Positions 24,444-37,383 of a stretch of DNA of 64,000 nt are shown here, in pieces. Numbering within the stretch: position 1 is the first letter of the stretch; each line of letters begins with the position of its first letter. The DNA is taken from the NCBI GenBank assembly GCA_013400155.1, contig VXBM01000014.1:1390035-1454034 (forward strand). The letters run 5' to 3'. The notes below the pieces were generated by a model that saw only the letters and a program-made list of their open reading frames with translations, had not been told where the DNA came from and ran no database searches. The position numbers and the translations under genes were made by a program. This stretch comes from Helopsaltes ochotensis. Lineage: Eukaryota > Chordata > Aves > Passeriformes > Locustellidae.

Positions 24444-25744
24444 GTAGGTTTGGATTTTAATAAGCTGTCTTTTATTGTCACTGCTTTTTAAAAGTAACCA
24501 TAACACTAAGGTGTGTCAGAGGAGGCACATCTGCAAGGCAAGGTGCTGGAATGAATTGCTGTAATCATCAAACCTACTGGCTGCTATTGCAGCATCCTCG
24601 GTTATATCAGCAGTGGCCTTAAAGTAGCTACTGTTTCTCTACTTAAGAGACTGCCTGCTGGAAATGTTGGGTTTGGATGGAGAAGATATGTTCAATGTCG
24701 GCAAGCATTTCCTCAAAGGGCATTTGCAATCAATAAACTTTTTATGTGTTTATTTTGGGATACATTCATAGCTGGATCGAAGAAAGATGTTTATAAATGG
24801 CTTAGAAATTTGCCCTCCTTAGGGAAAGATAGAAGTTGCATATTTTGCAAATAGCAGAGTGCTTGGCAGTAGATTTGGATGCTCAGTATCCTGTTAGGCT
24901 CCTGAATGCCAAGTGAGTTGAGGTAATATTAGTACAAAAATGCTAATTTAAATAGAGCTTTTGGAAGCCGAAGGGCATGTAGGAGATGAAACTGAGGACC
25001 GTCAGTTTTATTTATTTTGTCATCATTTTATGTAGATTACTAATCAACACCCTAACTGTTTTTAGGGAGATGTGTGTATTATTCCTCATGGCAGTATCAC
25101 AGTCCAGACTCTTCTCACGTGGGGTTTAGCAGAGCTTCTTGATTTTATTCTTGGGGTTAAAGCTGTGGTAAAATACTGACTACTGCAGTGTGTCAGTGAA
25201 GAACATATCAGTAGTCTCTGCTAATGCTAAATCTATGCACGAGTTTGAATTTAGAATTTCACTAAGAATAAGGGTATGGACCATGAGCAATGTAAGTGCT
25301 GTAAACTGTGAAATGAGGGGAAGTTGGATTATATGAAAAGTTTCACGTAAAACTGTTGGCTCTGCTACCTTACTGTGGCATGTTTTCCATAATTCATAAA
25401 ATCCTGCCTTAGGTTCATTTGCAAGGTTGTATTTTTAAATTGCTAATTCAGATACAGTATTGCTCCTGGGTTTTTTGATAGATGTTTATAACTTCGGTTT
25501 ATCTTTTAGGGCTGGCACAGTATGTGTAGATAGGCTTATTTTTCGCATGATTTTTGATAATTGAAATTCAGATCTCATCTTCTGATGACTAAATAAGTAA
25601 CAGTGGAAACCAAGTGTACTAAACCTTTTAGGGTGTGAAATGAGTTAGCAGAAATTTTGAAGTGTGGGGAAAAATAGTTTGGTTTGCCTTTATATACAGT
25701 AAAAATTATAAAACCTAATTTCACTGATTCTCTTTATAATTTGT

Positions 25745-25765
25745 TTATAATATTTAATATTATAA
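25745..25765. repeat. Perfect AT palindrome of 21 bases, intron 3
   Basis: TTATAATATT, a central T, then AATATTATAA form perfect 10-bp inverted arms. It lies about 185 bases before the intron 3 CR1 copy. Confidence 0.85.
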
Positions 25766-25950
25766 CACTGAAATATTCTTACAAATTTTGGTTTCTGTTT
25801 GCTGGAGAAATCTATATTCTGTGTTAGTGTGTATGCTCAGGTTGCAGTCTAACGCAGTCTGCATCCCAAGATGATGCTTATAGGTTTGCTGTCACTGACA
25901 GAGTTCAGAGACCTGGAAAATACAGTGTTCATAATTTCTATTAACAATTT

Positions 25951-26313
25951 CATAGAATCATAAAATGTTTTGGCTTGGATGGGACTTTAAAGATTACCCA
26001 GTTCCAAGCCCCCAGCCATGGGCAGGGACATATTTCACTAGACCAGGTAGCTCAGAGTTCCATCCAACCTGGCCTTGGACACTTCCAGGGCAGGGGCATC
26101 CACAGCTTCTCTGGGTACCCTGGTCCAGTGCCTCACCACCCTCATAGCAAAGAATTTCTTCACCTAAACCTATCCCCCGTCAGTTTCAAGCCACTCCCCC
26201 TTGTCCTGTTACTGCATGCCCTTGTAAATAGTCTCGCTCCCTCTTTCTTGTAGGTCCCCTTCAGGTACCAGAAGGCCACTGTTAGGTCACCCCAAATCCT
26301 TCTTTTTTCCAGG
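25951..26313 (-). repeat. CR1 LINE, 5'-truncated, minus strand, in intron 2-3 interval (intron 3)
   Basis: Read on the minus strand this is a CR1 3' end. On the plus strand it shows the inverted tail 'catagaatcataaaatg', then 'gggactttaaagatta', 'agccatgggcagggaca', 'tagaccaggta', 'ctggccttggacacttccag', 'ccagtgcctcaccaccctca', 'agaatttcttcacctaa', 'ccccttgtcctgttact' and 'cccttcaggtaccagaagg'. It is about 363 bases long. The 9-mer CAATTTCAT occurs at both edges (25945-25953 and 26314-26322), a possible target-site duplication. Confidence 0.93.
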
Positions 26314-29300
26314 CAATTTCATTTAATGTCTGGAAGGATGAGATGCCAATTCGCTGTTGAGTAAGGAAATACTTGATCTCCTGTTTAGTTTCTGTTATAT
26401 TTCTTTAGTGGCTGGGAATGTGATGCTTTGAAATACATTTGCTTATGCAGGGGTGATATTGCAGAAACTAAACTGGCAAGAGATTATAAAGGAAAGCAGA
26501 CTTGAACATACTTTATTTCTAATGAGTGCTCCATCAGACTTCCATATTGCTTCAAGGTTTAGCTATTTATGCATTCAGGCAGAAGTTTACCTTTATTTCT
26601 ATTACTGCTATCTGTATTGTCGTCTGACATGTTAATGTGTTTTTTTCCAAGAGCACTACGTGCTTATGTGCTAAAATAACCAGTTCTCTTCTTTATTAAA
26701 AGTCTTAATTCAAAAGGTTTTGAATTATCTTTATGTACTTTTCATTCCAAAGATTCTTATTATATAAACACTCTGTAAAAATGAACATCTCAAAAATGAC
26801 ATTTTTGTGTTTCCTTTAATCCAGCTTTCCTCTCATGCATACACAGATATTCAGAAAACGTGGAACTCTTAACTTTCTCCAGCTGTTGTTACCGTCTGTA
26901 TTCTGTCGTCAAGACTGATACAATCCCTATTGAAACAGATCATCCCTTTTCCAGGTTTTCAAACTAAAATTTTTTTCCCACACCAAGGTCAAAAAATTAT
27001 ATATTCATGTTTCTTTTAGCCTGCTCTTGGTATCATCACTAAATTTCAGCTTTATAATATCTCATTTATTTCAGGAATATTTTAAAAACTGGTACTCTTA
27101 TTTTCAGAACACTTTATTGGTTTAGTCTTTGTTTGCAGGGTGTATAACTGCTGTCATTTCCATCCTTGGAAAGTTTCACCTCTGGATCTGTGACACAGCT
27201 TCATTTTTGTTCCCAGATAGCTTCTTTTCTTATGAGTGCAGTAAGGCTGCATGAGACTGTAATTAATTCTGGTGAAGAATAAATGAAATAACCTCTTTAG
27301 GAGCCTCTTGGATGTCTTCACTCATATTCATGAGTGTGTGTATTATTTTCCTTTCCTCAAATTGAGTCTAGCCTTCTCTCTAGACTTTGGTTACATTCAT
27401 GTACGCTGTTAGGGTTTGGTTTTATGTGCTGCAGAACTGGCTTGTGATTTTCAGAGTCCACACAAAAGTAACATTCTATTTATTAGATGTATTTCAGTTT
27501 TCTAGAATGACTGTGAGACTTTACCACACCAGTTAATAATCTCACTGATATTATGCTGAATTTTTTTAATAAGTAAATGTGGTAAGGGAAGATTAAAGAG
27601 TACTGAATTCTGGTTAAAATGGATTAAGTTGTTGTTTTGAATTTGTTGGGGTTAGACTAAAACATTATTAATGACCTCAGTGCTTAAAATAAGTGGCTTA
27701 TAGAACTAGGCTCCTTGTGTCTTAGAAGAATTGTCACTGTCTCTGCATGTAAGGGAATAAAAAGTATGAAGTTGCTGAAGTTGGAGCCAGTTTATTCTGC
27801 CTTAAGTTTCAGATCTTCTATGTATTACGTCATACAGCTGAGCTCAGTGTTTTCAATAGATGAACTGGAAAAGAATGTGTAGTAGTACTGTTGAAGACTA
27901 CTGATGACTAAGAATGTTGTGAGGACAAGCTGCTTGCTGCTTTATTTGTTGTCTGATTTCATATTCACAAGTAGAATATATCTGGTAACAGTGAGAAGCT
28001 CCATCTGCAAGATCTTAATCTGTTAATTGATAATGCATGTAAATAACTGGTAGGAGTCCTCCAAATGCATTTATCAACAGTTCCTGCTCTTCTTTTTGTA
28101 GCTTCCAGGCTGGTCCTAAAGAAAAAGTTTTGGAATATATTTGAATAATTTTTTTCCTTATGTTTTTTATGACTCCTTCTTTTATGCATTATTTGATCTT
28201 TTTGCTGAAAGAGGTGAAATATTGCCACTCTTCTGTTGGCATCTATACCCATGTTCATATTTAATATGAAAAACACCGATGTACTGTGTAGCACTACTGT
28301 CTCAAATCCAGTATGATTCCTCGGTCTTGTTTATTCAATCTGTTGTGAATTCCTTTTTTCAGGCCCAAATACTTGGCTTCCATTAACATGAACTATCTAG
28401 GAAGCAAGAAGTCCGTGCTTGACCAGCAAAATATAGGCTTTGAAAGTTATGCAGATTTCTCCCTCTTGTGGGGAATGTAAGGATGGATGATAAAGGTTAA
28501 ATCCAGAGGCAGAGTCCTGTAAGCCAAGATAGTCTGCTAAAGTAGCCTACAGTCTTGCCTTGCATTCCCTTGCTATGAATATAGAACAGAAGGAGGAATC
28601 CTTGTGCAGTCACTTGAGAAATACCCCCTTAACAGCGGAGCAGTGTCACCCTCATAGGGTTTATGAACAAGAACTTTCATGACCAAAGTACTTCTTTGAC
28701 ATGTAGCGCTCTCAGGCAAGACTTCCTTGCACTAGCTCACCACGATTAACTTCAGTCTGGACCTCAGCTCTCCAGAAGTTACCTGTTACTGATTTGGCTT
28801 GTAAAACTGGCGACAGCCTCCTGTGGAATCTTACCTCCTTTGCAGAATGTTGAAGAGAAAAGCAGTATTTCCGTTGCCTTAAAGTCTAAAGGGTGAATTC
28901 TGTTTTCAAGGACCAAACCTTTGGCGGGTAACCTCGGGATATACTCTGTTAATCTGAAAGGTAAATCACCTTATCTTTGCTAAATGACAAATTGTTGTGT
29001 AGGAGTCTTTGTATTTTTAAAAATATGAGAAGCCCTGTATATATGGTTTAGTAGCCACATGCGGCAGCTTCCTGATCCGATAATTTGTTTGTCTACACCC
29101 CACCTTTAATCAAGTCTCCCTAAGCCTTTAGCCTGGCTTTGTCTGCTTCTTTATGTCTGCACTTACCTTTTTTTATTTATAGGGGAAGGATCCCCAAGAC
29201 AGAAAGAGCTGATGAAATGTTACAAAGGCCAGAGTGGTTCTCAGTATAAAAGTAAAAGCATACTGAATGCTCACTTTGCTTCTAGGTACTATCATTAGCA

Positions 29301-31972
29301 AGAAAAGAACACTAATTCTCTAAACTAAGATTCTCATACACTCAACTTTTAGAGATATTGAATGTGAATGACAGGAGCTTTCTTTTGATTTTTATTATTA
29401 TTCAGGTGATGCCAGTTGTGCTGGGAAACACTTTTGAAATACTGTGAAAATTGAAATACCCAGGAGTACTGTCCAGCTTGCAGTTGATTTAGGGCTTTAG
29501 TAGTAGTAACTTAAAAGTAGCCATTAAGTTACTGTTTGGAATTGAATATAGAAACAGCTGTGCTTCAGGGGTTAAAAAATATGGCTCTAGAGTGAATTGA
29601 ATTTAATTTGTGTGTATTTTGTGTGTTAATTTGTGAAAGCTGGATGACTACCCCAATGATTTCCCCGCATATGTTCATGAAGTAGTTTATCTAGTATATG
29701 TTTCTGTGCTTTAAGAGCATTACTCCTAAATGATATAAAATAATTATACTTTGTAATGTCAAGTTTGATGAAGAAAAGAAAGACTCAAAAATCTTACCCA
29801 GGTTTACTAGGTCAGGAGCATTATATTAGCAAGTCTTGGGTTGTGGCTGTCTTGAGATACATGACATTTTTAAGCTACAAGATAGGTTCAACACATTATA
29901 TATTGAGATGTTTGAATACAAGCACAAAATTTCTTTTTACTCTTAGCCAATATTCTAGAGATTTTGGTGGGCTTCAATTCTTAACTTTGCAATCCTTGAA
30001 GCCATAACACCTTAAATGTCTACCTCTTACTTGTGGGTGTTCTCTCACTTTAAAGACTACTTCAGGGCAGTGAATGCTGCATGAATAATGCAGTTTTAAG
30101 AGTATAGGCTGGAAGAATGAACGTTGGTTTGCACTTTCTCAGCTAAAGGTAAAGGATGTCTGCTTTTCTGGATGGGATTTGTTTCATGAAAAGGACATGG
30201 ATTTGTTGAAATAGAAGATATCAGTTATTTGGCTCTGGGACTTCTTGGCTTATTTTCAAGGCTGTAATATGTCATCAACTTTCCTTCTTCCTCCCTCATT
30301 CTTTGTTAATGTTACATTAGCAGGACTGGGTTTTGTGGTGGAAGGACTTGAAATGTGAATTTGAGATTAATTTGTTACTACGGTGCTTAAACAAGTATAG
30401 ATAACTCTAGCATTGCAAGGCTGTTTCTGAAAAAGGTTTTATAACCAATCTCCTTTGCTTTTCTGTTGAGTATTTTAGGTGTGGTCTACTTTGATTATAG
30501 AAGAATCAAAAACATGCAGATAGGAAAAAAGTTTACATTAAACTGAAAATTGTATTGAGTGTCCCACAATGTGTGTGTCTGTATTTGAAAAATTAATCTT
30601 TAGAAGTACTGATTGATGACTTTCCCCTCTCAAAATTAGAGATTTTGATAAGGTTCTTCCTTTCTAAATGGCCAGAGGTGCAACAGATCTGGTATATTTC
30701 CAGTTGGCAGTTTCTTTCCTTTGTTCTCAAGTAGTTTGTCTGACTGTTGTGATCATCATTTTCCACAGTGGGATTGAAATGACTGCAGTGATGTCATACA
30801 GGAATTCCCCTTTGTCCCAAATCATTGTCTACAAAGTAGAAGTATTTTCGGTCCTAATGCAAACTAAAAACACCTGTAGTAAATCAGAATAAACTTAAAG
30901 ATTACTCTGTTATTAAAATGATGTTGGTGATTCATGTAGCTTAACCATTTTTGTCTTCAATATAATCTGTTGATAACAGATATTGAAAAGAGTTTCAAAT
31001 AACTCAGGAATTACGTGATTTGTTTAGTTTAAAAAGCTGAAATATGATTCAAGTAACTTTTATCTTGGTTGCGTAGACTGATGAAGAATCTATCTCAGGC
31101 AATTTCAATGTGAGCTGTCATTCTAACCTTCTGTGCTTTTTCCCTTTCATTCCCTTTTCCTTCCCCTTTTATACTGACTGAAAACTAAAACCATATTTTT
31201 TGTTCATTAAGGAAATGTGTCATATGAGAACCAGGTTGATAAATGGGCATCTCCTTGAATCTGAAGATAAACTGCTCAAATGCTTTCATTGCTTTAAAAG
31301 GGAGAATAGGTGACTGTAAGGTGACAATCACCACTGAGAGAGCCACCTCAAGGCCATTAAGTAAAAGAGTTACTGTAGAGAATGTCATACAGGAATGCAT
31401 CCAAAGCAGGGAGAGGTTTTTATTTATCAGACAAAGGGAATAATGGCTCTGATATTGCTGCTCTGATGCTGCTCCAACAGGAAGCTCCCTCTGGGGAAAG
31501 AAAATGAGAACACATACTGACAGCACTGCAGGATTATCTAGTGTATTTCAGTGCTGTAGGATTAATTTAATTATAAAATTGTCTTGTTTCTGTGATTGTA
31601 AATTGAATGGCGTGGATTTACCAGAAGCTTTTCTCCTTGGATCACAGGAATGATTATATTGCTGTAATGTGCTTGGGGTTAGTTGACTGGATGACAAGTG
31701 CATTTCAGGTGGGAGGAAATCAGTGTCCTGCAGATCATGTTGATGTGGTGTATCAGGACAGCAAGAAACACTGCAGAATTTACCATGATTTGGTAAAAGG
31801 TTGAGACTCCAAGTCATGGAGTTTTTGGTCTTGTTTTGGGGGTTTTTTTTATGTTTTGAGCAGACTTTTTCCTTAAATACATTAATAGCTGTTTTTTTCT
31901 GTTCTATATTACATTAATTTTTAGTAAATTTAGGTTTCCTGAAACTTGTGGGTTTTTTTCCCCTTCTTTTAG

Positions 31973-32113
31973 CCAAAGGTGCTGCGTGCAACTATTCTGA
32001 AGGTGCTGGTTCTGGATGGTGAATCGGTCTATACCTTGACTTCTCATCCTATTTTGCTGCTTATAGCCAGGATAATCCTTGTGAATTCAAGACACAAACT
32101 TGCATCTCTCCAG
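31973..32113 (+). CDS. TTC27: TTC27 coding exon 4 (residues 133-179)
   Basis: A long pyrimidine tract ending TTTTAG precedes the exon, which is 141 nt and in phase 0 at both ends, so it could be skipped without a frameshift. It encodes LKVLVLDGESVYTL, then TSHPILLLIARIIL and SRHKLASLQ. LDGES(V/I)Y(T/S)LTS is conserved in the family as I recall it. The first eight residues are more divergent from mammals than the remainder, but the length to LDGES is the same, so the acceptor is not shifted. The donor CAG|GTAAGA is strong. Confidence 0.94.
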
Positions 32114-34804
32114 GTAAGAAGTATGTGACTAATGACTGTGACTACCAGCTACTCCTTAATTAGTTCTCTCATTCTTTTCTTCATACCTCATTGAATCATT
32201 CTGACTTCCATTTCTTTTCCTGTGCTCTGAGGTTCTTCCTTCTAAGAAACAGTTGGGACAAAGTGATTGCGATTAATCACAAGTATCTTCTTAAAGATAA
32301 GCTGTTTACTCACTGTCTTCCCCAAAAGAGAGGGAAGGTATCTTTATTAGCTGGAAAAATTAGAAAATTTAATACAACCAACTTTATCAAGACACATACT
32401 TTGTGATATTATTTGTCAGGGGGTAACTGGGAATGCCCTATAATGCAACTTACATATCCTATGCCCTTTTTAACAAGCTTTTGGATACTGTTAACCATTA
32501 CTGTATGAATTCTAAGTCTAAATCTCTGTTGTATGTGTGTGTTAAAAACAAGCGGACATGGTGAAGTACCTCTTGGAGGGTCTGTACCTCCTTCAGCAGC
32601 AGCCTGGTTGGTAGCAGGGCTCTCTGGAAGTGAGGGACTTTTAACAGCAGCAGCTTCTCTTTATTGAATTCCAGTTGAACAGAATTTGGCTAGAGATCAA
32701 AATGCCACATGGCCTCTCTTTATGCTTGGCTGACAACATCCATTCCCAGCTGGGTCTTTGTATGAGTGATGAATTAAACTGTGTGGGAGATGTTGGCTGT
32801 ACTGCGTTTCTGGAAGCCAAGTTCTTCCATCGTTTTCCCTCTTATTCACAGATGAGTGCTGTTGAATTTCAGCAACTGGGTCAGTCAGGGAAACAGAAAA
32901 TGTACCTGGTATAGAGAATTCCCATGCTGCCCCCCTTAAGAATGACATAATGGCGGGCTTTATTCTTGTGTTCAATTATTTGTGTCTACATCAAATTTGA
33001 ATAGTAGTTCAAAGGTAACAACTGATAGGAACAACTTTCATCAACAGGTTGGTGTAGCAATTAAAGCTTGCCGTTCTTTTTCCTTTCAGCTAGATTCAAA
33101 GGTGGCCTCTTAATGCTTTTGCTGCTTTAATAGTAGTGCACATAAATTTAAAACAAGGTAAAATACTTCTAAATGTATTATTTAAAACATTAATAAAGCC
33201 CTGTATGCTATTTTACATGTAGGAGTAAATGCTTAAAAATCATCTGCAAGTTTTCAACTTAGCTCCCAAAAAACATTGCTGATAGAATATTGTACACAGC
33301 TCAGCTGGCTTATCGGAAACTTTAAAAATATATTCTCACTGATTCTAGCATTTCTAAGTGGTAAGTATAAGGCTTCAGGAAGTTGTATCATTAAACTGGA
33401 TACTCAGTTGTGTGGGAAAATTAATACTTCATTGTATAAAGGTAAACTCAAGTAATTTGAAAGTTGTTATTTAAATTGCCTTTAGGTTTCTAAATAAACG
33501 ATGAAATGTTTGGATCTGACCTCTTTCATGAAGCCTGTTTGTGTGCTTTACTCTGTCCAGCTTGATATCAAAAGTCATCTTTCATTGCTCTTGGAAATAG
33601 ATGCTATTATTCTTTTTGATGGTTCCTTTCTGACGACATTAGAATCAGCTTGGTGTAATTAGTTTAGATGTTTGTGCTTGAATACTGCACAGCCCTTAGG
33701 TCAGTCTGAAGCATACCTGCATAAAAGGTTCAGAAGATGGGTGCCTCTGAAGCAATCAAACATCTTTCATAGAAAATGATTGGTGTGCTAGCAGCACCAG
33801 AAGAAATAGAAATCATTAGTGCCTCTGTAGAGGTGTGCTCTGCATTCACAGATTATAATCTTAAATATAATTTTGAGACTGAAATTAACTTTTTGATGCA
33901 TTTTCTCCTGTTGCAACTGAAGAAGAGGTTGAGAGACTGTGGGGAATTTATGCTTTGTGTTCATAGCTTTCTAAAATCAGGTATTTCCTGGGCTGTGGTT
34001 CAGCTCTGCCTGCTGTAGAGCGATTTTTTAGTTCAGTAACATCTTTGCCTTTCTGAAGTTCAACATAGAGACATTAGGACTTTCAATTGTTATTGTATTG
34101 TGTTCTCAAGAGCAATTCTGCTTTTATTCTGCTCCTATTCTGCCTTTCTCAGGCTCCTTTATGCTGCCACCTCAAGAAATCAAAAAAGGTCAAACAGAAC
34201 GGGGAAAAATGCATGGAAGGATGACAGTGGATTATCAGAAATAAGGAATGGCTTCCATACAAACAGTAACTAAGTAGTTTAGAACTCTTCAGGCTGCAAG
34301 ATTGCTAAAGAATGAGATCACGGCTTTCTGTTAAAATAATCTATGTGACACAAAAGAAGATAAGTAGGAAACAGCTGGATTTTGGGGTTTGGTTTTATTT
34401 TGGTCCTTTTCTGTTACAAGAATTAGGAGCTATGAAATCAAAATAGTAAGTGGCTGCTCCAAAATAAGTGCATGCAAGTATTCCTTTTTGCTGCTGTTCA
34501 CAGTGTTTCTTGCCACATGGTGGTACTAAAGATTTGCAGGGTTCAAAGAGCAGTTAGAGAAGTTAATAGAGGGAAAATCCATCAAACCGTTGGAGCATTG
34601 TAGAGCTGCCTGGATATGTTCATCTTTACTCTAGGTTGCAGTTGTTTTTTAACGAAGCAGCTATTTTGGACCAGTTTGTATTTTTTAGAAACTAGAATTA
34701 AATAGACTACAATATCTGTATTTTAAAACCACTTTACTTTTTTCCTTTATTTTCATAATGCTCTACACTTGTTATGAACTTGAAATATCTATATTTTCTT
34801 TTAG
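32114..34804 (+). other. TTC27: TTC27 intron 4 (2,691 bp)
   Basis: A block at about 32,550-32,950 is less AT-rich and carries open frames on both strands, but none resembles a known protein. The rest is ordinary intron. Confidence 0.85.
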
Positions 34805-34907
34805 ACATTACCTTGGTGGACTTTAAGATGTGTAAATATTCACCAGCAGTTGTTGGAGGAGAGATCACCTGAGCTATTTACTCTTGCCCAGACCTGTATA
34901 AAACAAG
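34805..34907 (+). CDS. TTC27: TTC27 coding exon 5 (residues 180-213)
   Basis: The acceptor is TCTTTTAG, after a T-rich stretch. The peptide reads TLPWWTLRCVNIH followed by LLEERSPELFTLAQTCIKQ. The PWWTLRCVNIHQ block is nearly invariant in vertebrate TTC27 and makes the identification secure. The exon ends in phase 1 at donor AAG|GTATAT, which is only moderately good (T at +4 and A at +5 in GTATAT). The split Val codon completes in exon 6. Confidence 0.95.
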
Positions 34908-37218
34908 GTATATTTCTAATTGTTTTATTGGCTTGCAGTATCTCTTTTAAGATAGCACAGGGGAGGAGAATTTGTTGTCATAACTTTTATAATGCATATG
35001 AGACACTTACATAACTGCAACCAGTAGAGAGGGAGCAGAATTTCATTGAAGTTGGCATGGACTTGTAAGGCACATGCTATTTTTCAGCTTCTAAGATGAA
35101 AATGTGATTGCAGACAAAGGTTTTTTGACAGTTATTTGTTTTGAAACTCTTGGATATGGTTCTCAGAGAGAGATGATGCAAAGTACACCTGAATATTTAG
35201 TGAGTTTCTTTCTGGCAATTTTTGCTGCCTGCCTTTTACCAGTTTGTTTGTTTACTCACTGAAGCCATCTGGTATTTCAAACAAGTACCTTCATATTCCA
35301 TCATATTCCATAAATACTTTTAAACCTTTTAAACTGTCTTTGAGTAGGGCCTGAATAACTTGCTTGCTTGTCTATATCAAGTACTCAAGAAAATTTAGTG
35401 TTAGTTACTAGAGGAAAAGACCTTCAAATTTAGGAGAAATTACATTTTTCTCAAGTGTTAGGTCAATATCATCACCTGAATAGAAGGCAGCTGCAAGGAT
35501 CCCCTGCTGTTCTGAAGCAGCCATTATATAAAACCAACTGGGCTTGGTGCAGTTTCCCATCCCTTTGGCCATGTGCCAAACGTGGTATGGGATACCAGAA
35601 GGATGTTGTAAGTTTGGGACATCGGGGCTTCTGGGCCACTACATCAGGACTAGAAATGATATGAAGCTTTCCCCAAAGGTCCTTGAAGTTTCACAGTGCC
35701 TAAACTTATCAGGCACTGTGAGTAAATGGTATTTAGGTAGTGATGAGACTGCTTCTCAGTGTGTCACTTGAGTTCATCATAGGGCTTTAGCACAAGTAAT
35801 CTTTATTCAGCTCATTGGAACTTGCTAGCTGCAGAAAATCTAGTTGTAATGCATGATTAAACACTACAAACTGATTTTTTTTTCCTTTGAAACTATATTG
35901 TGTCACTCAGTTCAAAAGTTGTGTGGTTTTGTGTAGTTTCCACTTGTACCTCCATATTCAGTGTACAATTCCAGTGTACAATGGCTTGGATGGAGTAGGA
36001 TTTTAGAATTACTAGGTTTTTTTTAAAAAAAAATTTAAATCTCATCTTTGAAAAGGTTGTAAGTCAGCAGGATTTATCTATGCAAAATTTGGTTTAGTGA
36101 ATTTTAAAAGCTGTGTAAAAACTATGTTCATATTTAGCAGCTTTCTATATTAAGTGAAAGGTTTTGAGGATTAACAAGTCCTAACAAAAAAAAGCCTAGG
36201 AGGTTGTTTAAACATTAAAATCTGTTAGTGCTAGAGTTGAATGCCAGTCTCTAAATTCATAAAAAATCAGAGAAAATATTTTAAAAATCCTTGATAACAT
36301 TTTTTTTATAGTAAGACTTTTTAACACCATTAATAAAGCTTGTTTGAAAAATTAAGCATCCATTACAAAACACAGCCTCAGTACTATAACTGGGTAACCA
36401 GTCCTTTTTAAGTACTGTGATGCTGTGAGCTTTCTTGGACTACTTATTATCTAAATATTTTTACAAAATGCAGAAATAAAGCATGAAGCAAAAAACCTGC
36501 TTCCATTTAAAAATAATCAGCATGAATCATTTTCAGCTTAATGGTCGGTATTTGCAGGAATATTCTCTTGTAACTTACTATACTTTGATAGAACTTAAAT
36601 ATGTAAGAAATACAAATGCTTTTATGCTGGGTGAAAAAATGTCAAGTCTTCTTTCCTAAAGACTTCAGATCTGTCCACAAAGGTATTTTCTCCAGTTCAG
36701 ATGGAGAACATGATCTTTACCATTCAGCAAGTCAATAATTATTTAAAAAACAAAGCAACAAACGAACAAAAGCTCAACACACCAACAAAAAACAACCAAA
36801 CAAAAAATGTCTTATGAATCCTAAGCCACCATTCAATCAATGCTTGATCTGCTGTTGCAACTTTTAGGCTTTCTACTTAAGGGGTGGGTATTAGCTCAAT
36901 ATTTTGTTCTTATGTTCTTTAGAAGGTCCAATACAATTAGAGTTGTTTATTTTCTGCAGAAGTGATATTTCCCAGTTCAGCTTTGCTGTTAAATATAAAC
37001 AAAGATTGAGCTTTTCTTTTTTTCTGGTAGTAATCTTTAGATATAAAACTTGAAAAACGTTTTAAATCACATATATCTTCTGTACTCTGTCAGTGAATTT
37101 TTAAATGTGTGAAGGTGTAAAGAGCAACAGACTTTCTCTCATGGTATATTAAATGTATTTTTAAAATACCCTTCTCCTGAACTACATTCTCATCTCTTTT
37201 CTTCTTCTTAATTTGCAG
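34908..37218 (+). other. TTC27: TTC27 intron 5 (2,311 bp)
   Basis: This is the smallest intron. It has an A/C-rich low-complexity stretch near 36,740-36,810 and small local duplications near 35,291 and 35,957. Nothing else is seen. Confidence 0.85.
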
Positions 37219-37383
37219 TGACAGAAGCAGAAGCTTTGTTCACAGATGGTGAAAGCTGGCACTTAGCAGTTCAGTTCCATCTTGAGTCTGCCTATGCATT
37301 TTTGTTTTACTATGAATATAAAAAAGCTAAACACTGTTTCAATATGGCTAAAGATATAACAAAATTGCAAATTAACCTTACAG
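37219..37383 (+). CDS. TTC27: TTC27 coding exon 6 (residues 214-268)
   Basis: The acceptor is TTTGCAG. Exon 6 completes a Val codon and encodes TEAEALFTDGESWHLAVQFHLESAY, then FYYEYKKAKHCF and AKDITKLQINLT. The FHLE.AY..L.YYEY.KAK pattern resembles a helical-repeat unit and may be a degenerate TPR-like hairpin; that is inference. The exon ends in phase 1 at a perfect donor, CAG|GTAAGT. The open frame continues 30 codons into intron 6, but the strong donor argues that this extension is not coding. Confidence 0.95.

Larger units (their letters stand above)
24444..31972 (+). other. TTC27: TTC27 intron 3 (7,529 bp)
   Basis: It holds the AT palindrome at 25,745, the minus-strand CR1 at 25,951-26,313, a relatively GC-balanced stretch at about 28,350-29,170 that I could not classify, and a candidate conserved non-coding block at about 31,190-31,560. 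Confidence 0.85.

Noticed and set aside
31185..31526. 113-codon minus-strand frame as a gene
   Set aside because: Low resemblance to protein sequence and openness on both strands; better explained as a non-coding conserved element candidate.
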